From positions 62,001-126,000 of the forward strand of contig NZ_JGZD01000007.1 in NCBI RefSeq assembly GCF_000741645.1: a stretch of 64,000 nt of DNA, given 5' to 3'. Origin of the DNA: Bifidobacterium minimum (GTDB lineage: Bacteria; Actinomycetota; Actinomycetes; Actinomycetales; Bifidobacteriaceae). Shown here one piece after another: positions 39,573 through 49,158 of the stretch. The translations under genes and the position numbers were made by a program. The notes beneath the pieces were generated by a model, which worked only from the letters and a program-made list of their open reading frames with translations, ran no database searches and was not told the origin of the DNA. The number at the start of each line of letters is the position of its first letter. The stretch's first letter is position 1.

Positions 39573-39680
39573 ATGCTACCTCCCGCGGTCTCGCGGCCAT
39601 TGTAGCGATGTCATGAGATATGGGGGTTGCGGAGGGGGAGTGCGGGGAGCGACTGGATCTATCTGTCTAGCTGTCTATTT

Positions 39681-39717
39681 ATCTATATATAGAAATTCAC
39701 TTATATATGGAAATTCA
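39681..39717. repeat. AT-rich direct repeats in the intergenic region
   Basis: TATATAGAAATTCA (39686-39699) and TATATGGAAATTCA (39704-39717) are near-identical, spaced 18 bases start to start. They follow a TCTGTC/TCTAT-rich stretch. The spacing is near two helix turns, as for a protein-binding site. Function unknown. Confidence 0.5.
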
Positions 39718-39734
39718 TCAATAGCGGTATGCGT

Positions 39735-40208
39735 TCAGAAGAGGGTGGGATTGAGATCGGGGCTGGTCGGCGATCGTCCTGATCGCTTGCGCCCTGATTG
39801 CGCGGACCGCGCATCCGGTTGTTCCGAGGACGCCTGCATCTGGATGTCGATCCATGCCATCACAAGGTCCGCCAGACGTGAGATCTCCTGATCGGTCAGC
39901 TCCCGACCCTGAGGGATTCCGTGCCATTTCGCTATGCAGCCCCGGCAGCAGGTCGCAGTGGCATGCTGGGCGGTGAAAACGGGATGACCACGCCACGGCG
40001 TCTGCCTGCCGTTCTTGACGGGATGCGCGTCCCCGACGCGCGAGCGAAGAAGCTCGCGGGCATGACGGGAGATGACGTCGCGCCCCTTGCCGTCGGCATA
40101 TGAGCGATCGTGGGTGTTGAGGACGAACCTGGCGCGGAAATCGGAATGGGAGAGCCGGTCGAGCGTGTCATCGATCCATCGAGATTCCGGATCGTCGCTC
40201 TGGGACAT
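39735..40208 (-). CDS. DUF4186 domain protein
   Basis: The protein of about 157 residues matches the DUF4186 layout: FRARFVLNTHDR, RHARELLRSR, TPWRGHPVFTAQHATATCCRGCIAKWHGIP and a C-terminal helix. The CCxGC and HG residues suggest metal binding. The ATG at 40208 has GGAGG 8 bases upstream; an in-frame ATG at 40307 lacks one. Function of the family is not known. It borders the tRNA-Pro gene and the accessory island. Confidence 0.8.
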   Translation of the reverse strand: MSQSDDPESRWIDDTLDRLSHSDFRARFVLNTHDRSYADGKGRDVISRHARELLRSRVGDAHPVKNGRQTPWRGHPVFTAQHATATCCRGCIAKWHGIPQGRELTDQEISRLADLVMAWIDIQMQASSEQPDARSAQSGRKRSGRSPTSPDLNPTLF

Positions 40209-40372
40209 GGCCGACACCTCCACCGTTGGCACCTCTCCACCGTTGACATCTCTGCCGTCGGCGGCATAGCCACCGGCGTGGCGCCTGAGTGCTGTTGACG
40301 CCTTCACGCGGCATTGTAGGCGTGTGAGGGGACGGTTGCGGGTATGATGGACAACCGTGCCCCGAGGGGCAT

Positions 40373-40446
40373 CGGGCCGTAGCGCAGCTTGGTAGCGCGC
40401 CTGCTTTGGGAGCAGGACGTCGCGGGTTCAAATCCCGCCGGCCCGA
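40373..40446 (+). tRNA. tRNA-Pro (anticodon TGG)
   Basis: A 74-base cloverleaf with acceptor CGGGCCG/CGGCCCG, anticodon loop TTTGGGA giving TGG, and T arm GCGGG-TTCAAAT-CCCGC. CCA is not encoded. It stands at the 5' edge of the restriction island; no second copy of its 3' end was seen in the window. Confidence 0.92.
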
Positions 40447-40616
40447 CCGCCGGCGCTGTGCTCGGATCATTGGCTTGGAATGGCTGGGTTCGGTCGTGTC
40501 GCTTGGACGTCGTTGTGGCTGTGGATCGTGCTATCCGCAAACTGACGTTGGTATGCGTATGGGGTCCATATGGTCGCGTGAGGGATCTCTTGTGATGCCG
40601 GTCAATTCATGACATT

Positions 40617-40645
40617 TTCAAGAATGCTCTTGAAGGTGGGATAAT
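40617..40645 (+). promoter_or_regulatory. Promoter and operator-like palindrome for the type I R-M operon
   Basis: TTCAAGA (40617-40623) and TCTTGAA (40628-40634) form a perfect inverted repeat with a 4-base centre. A GATAAT -10 box (40640-40645) lies 17 bases downstream of TTCAAG, which serves as a weak -35. A bound repressor would therefore cover the promoter of hsdM. Confidence 0.6.
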
Positions 40646-40747
40646 GTCTTCGGACCGCGGTAACTGGTGCTTCTATGGAGACGCCGATAACCGCGATCCG
40701 GTCAGACTCGATGATGATGCAACTATTTGCGGGGAGAAGATACGCGT

Positions 40748-42385
40748 ATGCCACCAGCAACCAAGGAGGGTCAGCGCGCGGAGCTGCATCGGATGATCTG
40801 GAGGATCGCCAATGATCTTCGTGGTTCGGTGGATGGATGGGATTTCAAGTCGTATGTGCTTGGTCTTCTCTTCTACCGGTATATCAGCGAGAACCTCACG
40901 TCGTACATCAACCGCGGCGAGCATGAGGCCGGCAACCCCGGTTTCGACTACGCGGCCATCAGCGATGAGCAGGCGGAGATCGGGCGCGGGGACACGGTCC
41001 AGGAGAAGGGGTTCTACATCCTGCCCAGCGAGCTGTTCGTCAACGTGCGCGCCCGGGCGGCGAAGGACGTGAACCTCAACGAGACGCTGGAGCGGGTGTT
41101 CAAGGACATCGAGGGATCCGCGGTCGGTACGCCCAGCGAGGACGACATGAAGGGCCTGTTCGACGACATCGACGTCAACAGCAACAAGCTCGGGGCCACG
41201 GTCGCCAAACGCAACGAGAAGCTCGTCGGTCTTCTCGACGCCATCGGGGGCCTGAGGCTCGGCGATGCCGGTGACGCGGTCATCGACACGTTCGGCGACG
41301 CCTACGAGTACCTCATGACCATGTACGCCTCCCAGGCGGGCAAGTCCGGGGGCGAGTTCTTCACCCCGCAGGAGGTCTCGGAGCTGCTAGCGCGTATCAC
41401 GGTGGTGGGCAAGACCGAGGTGAACAAGGTCTACGATCCCGCCTGCGGGTCGGGGTCTTTGCTGTTGAAGTTCGCGAAGGTCCTGGGCAGGGACAACGTG
41501 CGGCAGGGTTTCTTCGGTCAGGAGATCAACCTGACTACCTACAACCTGGCGCGCATCAACATGTTCCTGCACGACATCAACTACGAGAAGTTCGACATCG
41601 CCCTCGGGGACACCCTGTTGGAGCCGAAGCATTGGGACGACGAGCCGTTCGAGGCGATCGTCTCCAACCCGCCCTACTCGATCCACTGGGAGGGCAAGGA
41701 TAATTCGCTGCTCATCAACGACAAGAGGTTCGCGCCCGCCGGGGTGCTGGCTCCCAAGTCGAAGGCGGACCTCGCGTTCACCATGCACATTCTGTCCTGG
41801 CTTTCGGAGGATGGTACCGCCGCCATCGTCGAGTTCCCAGGCGTGCTCTACCGGGGTGGCGCGGAGCGCAAGATCCGTCAATACCTGGTGGACAACAACT
41901 TCATCGACGCGGTCATCCAGCTGCCGCCCGACCTGTTCTTCGGAACGACCATCGCCACCTGCGTCATCGTGCTGAAGAAGTCGAAGAGGGACAATGCGAT
42001 CCTGTTCATCGACGCTTCCGACCAGTTCGAGCGCTCCGGCAACAAGAACCGCCTCACCGACGAGAACCGGGAGTATATCCTCGGCTGGTTCATCGAACGT
42101 GAGGACGTGGAATACCGTGCCAAGCTCGTGTCCAACGAGCGGATAGGCGAGAACGAGTACAACATCGCCGTCTCCAGCTACGTGCGTCCCAAGGACACCC
42201 GGGAGAGGGTCGACATCCACCAGCTCAACGCGGACATCGCCGGAATCGTCAAACGAGAGCAAGAGCTCCGGACGCAGATCGACGCCATTGTCGCGGACCT
42301 AGAATCCGACGAGAGCCCACGTATTGCGGAATCGGACGCATCCAACGGCATGAAGAGCAAGGTGGATGATCATGCCATCCGATGA
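40748..42385 (+). CDS. hsdM: Type I restriction-modification methyltransferase subunit
   Basis: HsdM methylates adenine in the site chosen by HsdS. The 545-residue protein from the ATG at 40748 has the HsdM N-terminal helical domain ([20 protein letters not shown]), the SAM motif [13 protein letters not shown] and the catalytic NPPYS. The C-terminus holds the coiled region that contacts HsdS. A TTG at 40727 is a weaker start. The stop overlaps the next gene by 20 bases, so the operon is tightly packed. Confidence 0.95.
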   Translation: MPPATKEGQRAELHRMIWRIANDLRGSVDGWDFKSYVLGLLFYRYISENLTSYINRGEHEAGNPGFDYAAISDEQAEIGRGDTVQEKGFYILPSELFVNVRARAAKDVNLNETLERVFKDIEGSAVGTPSEDDMKGLFDDIDVNSNKLGATVAKRNEKLVGLLDAIGGLRLGDAGDAVIDTFGDAYEYLMTMYASQAGKSGGEFFTPQEVSELLARITVVGKTEVNKVYDPACGSGSLLLKFAKVLGRDNVRQGFFGQEINLTTYNLARINMFLHDINYEKFDIALGDTLLEPKHWDDEPFEAIVSNPPYSIHWEGKDNSLLINDKRFAPAGVLAPKSKADLAFTMHILSWLSEDGTAAIVEFPGVLYRGGAERKIRQYLVDNNFIDAVIQLPPDLFFGTTIATCVIVLKKSKRDNAILFIDASDQFERSGNKNRLTDENREYILGWFIEREDVEYRAKLVSNERIGENEYNIAVSSYVRPKDTRERVDIHQLNADIAGIVKREQELRTQIDAIVADLESDESPRIAESDASNGMKSKVDDHAIR

Positions 42386-43376
42386 AGCCCACGGTGAGCC
42401 CGACTTCGAGAGCCGAGAGGTCTCCGTCGGCGAGGATGCGGGGCGGGTCGTCCTGTATCGTTCCGGCAACGGTCGCGTCAGCCTGCAGGTGCGGACCAGT
42501 GGCGATACCGTCTGGCTGACTCGTCGGCAGATGGCCGAGCTTTTCGACCGTGACGTGAAGACGATCGGCAAGCATATCGCCAACGCCAGGCGGGAGGAGC
42601 TCGCCGATGTTCCAGTTGTCGCAAAATTTGCGACAACTGCCGCGGACGGAAAGACCTATCAGGTCGAGCATTATTCGCTGGACATGGTGCTGTCGGTCGG
42701 CTACAGGGTGAAGTCCGCCGAGGGCGTGAAGTTCCGCCAGTGGGCGAACGACGTCCTGAAGCGCTATCTGATCGAGGGAGTCGCCATCAACCGGCGCAGG
42801 CTCGACGGCATCGGCAAGGTCGTGCGTATCCTCTCCCGGTCGACGGACCCGCTGGTCGCCGGCGCGGCGGACGTCCTTTCGACGTATCTGCCCAGCCTGA
42901 GGCTGCTGCGGGATTATGACGCGGGCTCGATCAGTGCCTCGCCCAAGGCCACGCCGCGCTGGACCCTGACGGTCGGGGAGGCGCGCGAAGTGATTGCCGG
43001 GCTCCGGTCGGCCTTCCCCGAGGACGATCTTCTGGGCAACGAGCGCGGGGGTGGTCTCGAGGCGGTTATCGGCGCCATCTACCAGAGCTTCGGCGGCCAT
43101 GACTTGTATTCCACCGTCGAGGAGAAGGCCGCGAACCTGCTGTACCTGACCGTCAAGGACCATCCGCTCGCCGACGGGAACAAACGGACCGCCGCGGCGC
43201 TGTTCGTGACGTTCCTCGACCGCAACGGCATGTTGAAGGATGAGCGAGGCGATCCCCGCATCAGCAGCAACGCGCTCGCCGCTCTGTCGTTGATGGTCTC
43301 CATGAGCAATCCCAAGGAGAAGGACGTCATGATCGCACTTATTACCCGAATGGTGACGGGCGAGGCGCACGCATGA
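42366..43376 (+). CDS. RhuM-Fic fusion protein inside the R-M operon
   Basis: The 336-residue protein has an N-terminal RhuM-like DNA-binding region ([22 protein letters not shown], about 50-71) and a C-terminal Fic/Doc domain with [11 protein letters not shown] (His266). Fic/Doc enzymes transfer AMP or phosphate to target proteins. The Lys in the GNKR loop fits the Doc subgroup. No clear [ST]xxxE[GN] inhibitory motif was found. The stop overlaps hsdS (ATGA) and the start overlaps hsdM, so it is translated with the R-M proteins and may act as a control or toxin module for them. That role is inference. Confidence 0.85.
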   Translation: MIMPSDEAHGEPDFESREVSVGEDAGRVVLYRSGNGRVSLQVRTSGDTVWLTRRQMAELFDRDVKTIGKHIANARREELADVPVVAKFATTAADGKTYQVEHYSLDMVLSVGYRVKSAEGVKFRQWANDVLKRYLIEGVAINRRRLDGIGKVVRILSRSTDPLVAGAADVLSTYLPSLRLLRDYDAGSISASPKATPRWTLTVGEAREVIAGLRSAFPEDDLLGNERGGGLEAVIGAIYQSFGGHDLYSTVEEKAANLLYLTVKDHPLADGNKRTAAALFVTFLDRNGMLKDERGDPRISSNALAALSLMVSMSNPKEKDVMIALITRMVTGEAHA

Positions 43377-44587
43377 GCAGAATAGACAATCTTATTCAGG
43401 AACTGTGCCCGGATGGGGTTGAGTTTCGTACCATTAGCGAGGTTGCGCAAGTTAGTACGGGTAATAGCGATCGTAAGGATGCCACTCCTGATGGGAAATA
43501 CCCATTTTATGTCCGCTCAAAATCTATTCAGCGCTCAGACACCTATGAGTTCGATGAGACTGCCATTGTGATTCCTGGCGAGGGCGGAATTGGCGACATT
43601 TTTCATTACGTTGAAGGGAAATACGCTCTACATCAACGTGCTTATAGGATTCATTTCATTAATCAACACATATCAACCAAATTCGCTTATTACTATTTTT
43701 CTGTAAAATTCAAAGAGTTCATACTTAAGAAGGCAGTGAGCGCCACAGTCATTTCGATACGAAAGCCGATGATAGAAAGTTTCCGTGTTCCTGTTCCTCC
43801 GCTTGCGGTGCAGGAGGAGATCGTGCGGATTCTGGATTCGTTCACTTCGCTGGAGGCGGAGCTGGAGGCGGAGCTGGAAGCACGGAGGAAGCAGTACGAG
43901 TACTACCGCAATAAGTTGCTTAGTGCAGACGGTCAGGGCGATAGCAGAGTAGACGATCTGATCCAGAAATTGTGTCCGGATGGGGTGGATTACAAGTCTG
44001 TCATTGAACTATTTGATCTTCGCAATGGTTACACACCATCAAAATCCAACCCTGCATATTGGAATGGCAGAGGCACCATTCCGTGGTTCAGGATGGAAGA
44101 TATTCGTGCTAATGGAGGGGTTCTTAATCATGCGTTACAACAGATTCCCGAGATTGCTGTAAAAGGTGGGAAACTGTTCCCAGCTAATTCGCTATTAGTA
44201 GCAACATCTGCGACGATAGGTGAGCATGCATTAGTTACGGTGCCCCACCTTTCGAATCAAAGATTCACATCCCTAGCCCTTAAACCTCGATACCAACATA
44301 TGATCGATATGAAATATATGTATTACTACGGGTTCATTCTCGATGACTGGTGTAGGAATAATGTAACGACCTCGAGCTTTGCATCCGTAGATATGGCAGG
44401 TTTCAAACATTTTCGTGTTCCCATTCCAGCGCTTCCTGTGCAGGAGGAGATCGTGCGGATTCTGGACAAGTTTAATTCCCTGGTATCTGATCTTTCGTCC
44501 GGTCTGCCTGCTGAGATTGCGGCTCGTCGTCAGCAGTATGAGTTTTATCGTGATCGGTTGTTGTCGTTTAAGGAGCTTGGGGTATGA
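43373..44587 (+). CDS. hsdS: Type I restriction-modification specificity subunit
   Basis: HsdS recognises a bipartite DNA target for the HsdMRS complex. The 404-residue protein has two target recognition domains, each preceded by LCPDGV and followed by a conserved VQEEIVRILD helix that contacts HsdM. Both domains are clearly AT-richer than neighbouring genes, as is common for exchangeable specificity domains. The two helix-coding stretches share an identical 29-bp DNA repeat. The gene overlaps rhuM-fic and hsdR by 4 bases each. Confidence 0.93.
   Translation: MSRIDNLIQELCPDGVEFRTISEVAQVSTGNSDRKDATPDGKYPFYVRSKSIQRSDTYEFDETAIVIPGEGGIGDIFHYVEGKYALHQRAYRIHFINQHISTKFAYYYFSVKFKEFILKKAVSATVISIRKPMIESFRVPVPPLAVQEEIVRILDSFTSLEAELEAELEARRKQYEYYRNKLLSADGQGDSRVDDLIQKLCPDGVDYKSVIELFDLRNGYTPSKSNPAYWNGRGTIPWFRMEDIRANGGVLNHALQQIPEIAVKGGKLFPANSLLVATSATIGEHALVTVPHLSNQRFTSLALKPRYQHMIDMKYMYYYGFILDDWCRNNVTTSSFASVDMAGFKHFRVPIPALPVQEEIVRILDKFNSLVSDLSSGLPAEIAARRQQYEFYRDRLLSFKELGV
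43808..43836 (+). repeat. 29-bp repeat in hsdS, copy 1
   Basis: Identical to 44438-44466. It encodes the conserved VQEEIVRIL helix after each target recognition domain. Such repeats allow domain exchange by recombination. Confidence 0.9.
44438..44466 (+). repeat. 29-bp repeat in hsdS, copy 2
   Basis: Identical to 43808-43836, at the matching place in the second half of hsdS. Confidence 0.9.
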
Positions 44588-47500
44588 GCGAGGCTAGGGC
44601 GTTGAGGTACGACCCGATCGCCGTGTCGGCGGAGAGCACGGTGGTGTCGGAGTATGTGCCTGACGCTTCCGGCGAGGAATCGTATCAGTCTGAGGCTGAA
44701 CTGGAGGACTCGCTGATCAAGCTGCTTGAGTCGCAGGCGTATGAGTATCTGCCGCTTCATACGGAGTCCGATCTGGTGGATAACCTGCGTGCCCAGCTCG
44801 AGGCGTTGAACCATATGACGTTCACGGATGGGGAGTGGCAGCGGTTCTTCACGCACAGCATCGCCGACAGGAACGATGGCATTGTCGAGAAGACGGTGCG
44901 CATCCAGGAGGATTCGGTCCAGGTGCTGCGTCGTGATGACGGCAGCACGAAGAACGTCATGCTCATCGACAAGGCGAATGTCCACAACAACAGCCTGCAG
45001 GTCGTCAACCAGTATGAGGTGCCGGGGAGACCGGATGGTGGTCCGGCGAAGTATTCGAATCGGTATGACGTGACGATTCTGGTGAACGGACTGCCCCTGG
45101 TGCATGTGGAGTTGAAGCGTCGTGGAGTGGATTTGCGTGAGGCGTTCAACCAGATCGACCGCTATCAGCGGGACTCGTTCTGGGCGGGCAGCGGCCTGTT
45201 CGAGTACGTGCAGTTGTTCGTGATCAGCAACGGGACGCTGACGAAATACTATTCGAACACGACGCGACGCCAGCACATTGTTGAGGCGAGGCAGCAGAGT
45301 AGGTCGACGAGGCGGCAGACGTCGAACAGCTTCGAGTTCACCAGCTGGTGGGCCGACGCGAACAACAAGCCCATCATGGATCTGCGGGCTTTTACGAAGA
45401 CGTTCCTCGCGAAGCACACGCTGCTGAACATCCTGACCCGGTACTGCGTGCTGACGGCTGACCGGATGCTGCTGGTGATGCGGCCGTATCAGATCGTCGC
45501 CACGGAACGCATCCTGCAGCGGATCCTGGTCTCGTCGAACTACCATCAGCTGGGCACGGTGAAGGCCGGCGGCTATGTCTGGCACACCACCGGTTCAGGC
45601 AAGACCCTGACGAGTTTCAAGACCGCGCAGCTGGCCACCCGGATGGATGGCGTGGACAAGGTGCTGTTCGTCGTGGACCGCAAGGACCTCGACTATCAGA
45701 CGATGCGCGAGTACGACCGCTTCCAGAAGGGCGCCGCCAACTCCAACACGTCCACGAGGGTGTTGAAGCGGCAGTTGGGGGATCCGGGCGCGCGGATCAT
45801 CATCACCACGATCCAGAAGCTTTCCCTGTTTGTTCAGGCGAACCCGCAGCACCCGGTGTATTCGCAGCATGTGGTGATCATCTTCGACGAATGCCATCGT
45901 TCCCAGTTCGGCGACATGCACACGCTGATCACCAAATCATTCAAGCGCTACAACCTGTTCGGATTCACCGGCACGCCGATCTTCTCGGCGAACGCCGGTG
46001 CCGGCGGGAACCCCCGGCTCAGGACCACCGAGCAGGCGTTCGGCGACCGGCTGCACACGTACACGATCGTCGACGCGATCCGCGACAGGAACGTGCTGCC
46101 GTTCCGCATCGACTACGTCAACAGCGTGCAGGTGGGCGCGGTGCAGGATGCCCAGGTGTCGGCCATCGACACGGAGAAGGCGCTGCTGGACAATCGGCGT
46201 CTCTATCAGATCGTCAAATACACGCTGGAGCATTTCGACCAGAAGACCCGCAGAGCCAGCAGCTACGAGCATGCGCTGGTGACGAACGTGGCCGACGTGG
46301 TGAAGTCTCGTCGCTCCGGGCATGACGCGGTCGCGGAGGTCAGGCGGACGCAGCGGGCGCATGGGTTCAACGCCCTGTTCGCCACGGCGTCCATCCAGGC
46401 GGCGAAGCGCTACTACATTCAGTTCCAGCATCAGCAGGCCGATCTGCCGCCGGACCGGCGTTTGAAGATCGGGCTGATCTACTCGTACGCTCCCAACACG
46501 CAGTCGCAGGAGGGAATCCTCGACGAGGAGGACTTCGACCCGAACGCCCTGCACGGTGACGACCGGGACTTCCTTGAGGATGTGATCCAGGACTACAACG
46601 AGATGTTCGGCACGAGCTACGACACGAGCGCGGACAGGTTCCAGAACTACTACAAGGATCTCTCGCTGCGCCTGAAGAACCGGCAGATCGACCTGGTGAT
46701 CGTGGTCAACATGTTCCTCACCGGCTTCGACGCGACCACGTTGAACACGCTGTTCGTGGACAAGAACCTGAGATTGCATGGCCTGATCCAGGCGTTCAGC
46801 CGGACGAACCGGATCCTCAACTCGGTCAAGACGTACGGCAACATCGTCTCCTTCCGCAACCTGGAGAAAGAGACCAACGAAGCATTGGAGCTTTTCGGCA
46901 ACAAGGACGCCAAGGGCATCGTGCTGCTCAAACCTTACAACGACTACTACCAGGAGTATGCGAAGAAAGTTCATGAGCTGGTCAGTTCGTATCCGGCCGG
47001 CGAGCGGATCGTGGGCGAAAGCCAGCAGAAGGCGTTCATCGCCCTGTTCGGCACGATCCTGAGGCTGCAGAACATCCTCAGTTCCTTCGACGAGTACACG
47101 GGACACGAGATCCTCTCGGAACGCGACGGCCAGGACTACCGCAGCATGTACCTCGACCTGTATGCCGAGTTCCGGAAGACCGGGAACGGGGACAAGGAAA
47201 GCATCAACGATGACGTGACCTTCGAGATCGAGCTCGTCAAGCAGGTCGAGATCAACGTCGACTACATCCTCATGCTCGTCGAGAGATACCGGCAGGAGCA
47301 CGGCAACGGCGAGGACAGGGAGATCCGCGCCGAGATCAGCCGGGCGGTGGACGCCAGCCCCACATTGCGCGACAAGAAGGACCTCATCGAGACCTTCGTC
47401 GACACGATATCCCTGACCAACCCGGTCGACCGGGAATGGCAGCGGTTCATCGCCGCCAGGCGTGAGCAGGAGCTTCACGCCATCATCGACGAGGAACACC

Positions 47501-47706
47501 TCAAACCCGAACCCGCCGAGCGGTTCATCAGCAACGCGTTCCGCGACGGCGCCCTGCAGACCAGCGGCACCGCCATCACCACCATCCTGCCACCCGTCTC
47601 GCGCTTCACTGCCCATGGAGGGCATACGGAGAAGAAGCAACGCGTCATCGACAAACTGAACGCGTTCTTCAGGAGATTCACCGGACTGGGTGCAGGGGAG
47701 AGCTGA
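44584..47706 (+). CDS. hsdR: Type I restriction endonuclease subunit
   Basis: HsdR is the motor and nuclease of the type I system, cutting DNA far from the recognition site. The 1,040-residue protein has the N-terminal PD-(D/E)xK nuclease with DVTILVNGLPLVHVELKRRG, Walker A TTGSGKTLTSF, DECHRSQFG (motif II), FGFTGTPIF (motif III) and MFLTGFDATTLNTLF (motif V-like), then a helical C-terminal region for complex assembly. All motifs look intact. ATG in an ATGA overlap with hsdS. Confidence 0.95.
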   Translation: MSEARALRYDPIAVSAESTVVSEYVPDASGEESYQSEAELEDSLIKLLESQAYEYLPLHTESDLVDNLRAQLEALNHMTFTDGEWQRFFTHSIADRNDGIVEKTVRIQEDSVQVLRRDDGSTKNVMLIDKANVHNNSLQVVNQYEVPGRPDGGPAKYSNRYDVTILVNGLPLVHVELKRRGVDLREAFNQIDRYQRDSFWAGSGLFEYVQLFVISNGTLTKYYSNTTRRQHIVEARQQSRSTRRQTSNSFEFTSWWADANNKPIMDLRAFTKTFLAKHTLLNILTRYCVLTADRMLLVMRPYQIVATERILQRILVSSNYHQLGTVKAGGYVWHTTGSGKTLTSFKTAQLATRMDGVDKVLFVVDRKDLDYQTMREYDRFQKGAANSNTSTRVLKRQLGDPGARIIITTIQKLSLFVQANPQHPVYSQHVVIIFDECHRSQFGDMHTLITKSFKRYNLFGFTGTPIFSANAGAGGNPRLRTTEQAFGDRLHTYTIVDAIRDRNVLPFRIDYVNSVQVGAVQDAQVSAIDTEKALLDNRRLYQIVKYTLEHFDQKTRRASSYEHALVTNVADVVKSRRSGHDAVAEVRRTQRAHGFNALFATASIQAAKRYYIQFQHQQADLPPDRRLKIGLIYSYAPNTQSQEGILDEEDFDPNALHGDDRDFLEDVIQDYNEMFGTSYDTSADRFQNYYKDLSLRLKNRQIDLVIVVNMFLTGFDATTLNTLFVDKNLRLHGLIQAFSRTNRILNSVKTYGNIVSFRNLEKETNEALELFGNKDAKGIVLLKPYNDYYQEYAKKVHELVSSYPAGERIVGESQQKAFIALFGTILRLQNILSSFDEYTGHEILSERDGQDYRSMYLDLYAEFRKTGNGDKESINDDVTFEIELVKQVEINVDYILMLVERYRQEHGNGEDREIRAEISRAVDASPTLRDKKDLIETFVDTISLTNPVDREWQRFIAARREQELHAIIDEEHLKPEPAERFISNAFRDGALQTSGTAITTILPPVSRFTAHGGHTEKKQRVIDKLNAFFRRFTGLGAGES

Positions 47707-47766
47707 CAGGGCCATCGGCGGGACCACGAGGAAGATGAAAGCCGAGGCTTCCCCGAGCCCTCCGGG

Positions 47767-47772
47767 TATAAT
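47767..47772 (+). promoter_or_regulatory. Consensus -10 box before the NERD gene
   Basis: A perfect TATAAT lies 60 bases before the NERD gene start, with no strong -35 match at the right distance. It suggests that gene has its own promoter after the R-M operon. Confidence 0.4.
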
Positions 47773-47831
47773 ATCCCCCGATGCACGGAGAATGGGGCGA
47801 CGGGCATGGGAACCGATGGAGGCTAATCGGA

Positions 47832-49142
47832 ATGGGATTGATGGATGCGCTGCGTGGCACATCGGTGGAGGGACCGATCGTCGTCCGCGACGGCGACGGC
47901 GCGCAGCAGGATCTTGATGCCTTGGAACGACTTCGTGGGGAGGCGGCCGGGGACGTACGTGATGCCATCGACAGGCAGATCCACCTGATCGAAGCGGGAA
48001 TCGACGGCGAGAAGCGGATACTCTTTGAGCTGACGAACAGCCACGTTCCCATGCTTATCCTGCATGATCTGAACCTCAAGTATGACGGGCTTGACGCGCA
48101 GATCGACTTTCTCGTCATCACCGCATGCCATCAGTTCGTCATCGAATGCAAGAACCTCTTCGGCGACATCGAGATCACGTCCGATGGTGACTTCATTCGC
48201 ACCGTACGATACGGTCGGCGCTTCTCCCGGGAGGGCATATATTCCCCCATCACCCAGAACCGTCGGCATCTCGACCTCATTCGCAGCCTTAGGCGAGAGA
48301 CGAAGAACGCCCTGTTGAAGCCCCTTTTCGACAGGAGCTTCGCAGACAACTACAGGTCCGTCGTCGTGCTGGCGAATCCGCGAACCGTTCTCCATGCCCG
48401 ATACGCGCGCAAGGAGGTCCGGCGCCAGGTCATCCGTGCCGACCATCTCGTGGATCTCATCCGACGGATGGATGGCGAACCGGATTCCGTCAGATCGAGC
48501 GGCAAGGAGATGCGGGAGCTCGCCGACTTCTTCGTCCAGGCCTGCGTCGAATCGCCGACGGACCACGTCGCCCGTTTTCGCCGCCTCGTGGAGGCGCAGG
48601 CCAATGAGCGAACCGGGACGGAGCAGAAGGACGAGTCCGACTCCTCGGTCTCCCGAATTCCCGTCCTGGATGTTTCCGTGGCGTCGCCGGCTGCGTCGGA
48701 TGATGCGTCCGATGACGACGGGGAGTCGGATGGGGCTTCGCCGCATGCCCCCGAAAGCGCGAAGGATTCGTCGTCCGTACCGCCGCATCCCGTGCACGCG
48801 GTGGCGTCGGCGATGATGCCGGCATCGGGGACCCGAGATGAAGACGGTCCGAAGAACCCGGAGAGTCCGGAGGATTCGCGCGATCACGGGAGTCCAGAGA
48901 GTCTGGAAGTTCTCCGACGCTCCGGGAGTCGGGGGAGCTCTGATGATCCCGCATCATCGGATGCGTCGTCCTCGGCGCAGGGCGATGCGTATCAGGATGC
49001 CGTCGTCTGTCCTCGATGCGGTGCACCCATGGTCCGACGCCGCGTCAAGCACGGCCCCAATGTCGGATCGGAGTTCTACGGCTGCTCGCGATTCCCGCAT
49101 TGTCATGCGATAGTCGCGATTGATGCAGGGCAGCGGACATGA
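47832..49142 (+). CDS. NERD-domain nuclease-like protein with C-terminal zinc ribbon
   Basis: NERD proteins have a restriction-enzyme-like fold and often occur beside defence genes. The 436-residue protein has the NERD catalytic pattern DAQIDFLVITACHQFVIECKN, in which Asp and the ECK residues form the nuclease site. A long Ser/Asp/Glu/Pro-rich linker follows (about 255-395), then a topoisomerase-type C4 zinc ribbon CPRCGAPMVRRR...FYGCSRFPHC. GGAGG lies 9 bases before the ATG at 47832. Its place after the R-M operon suggests nucleic acid defence, but this is inference. Confidence 0.85.
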   Translation: MGLMDALRGTSVEGPIVVRDGDGAQQDLDALERLRGEAAGDVRDAIDRQIHLIEAGIDGEKRILFELTNSHVPMLILHDLNLKYDGLDAQIDFLVITACHQFVIECKNLFGDIEITSDGDFIRTVRYGRRFSREGIYSPITQNRRHLDLIRSLRRETKNALLKPLFDRSFADNYRSVVVLANPRTVLHARYARKEVRRQVIRADHLVDLIRRMDGEPDSVRSSGKEMRELADFFVQACVESPTDHVARFRRLVEAQANERTGTEQKDESDSSVSRIPVLDVSVASPAASDDASDDDGESDGASPHAPESAKDSSSVPPHPVHAVASAMMPASGTRDEDGPKNPESPEDSRDHGSPESLEVLRRSGSRGSSDDPASSDASSSAQGDAYQDAVVCPRCGAPMVRRRVKHGPNVGSEFYGCSRFPHCHAIVAIDAGQRT

Positions 49143-49158
49143 GCGTGCAATTCCCGTG

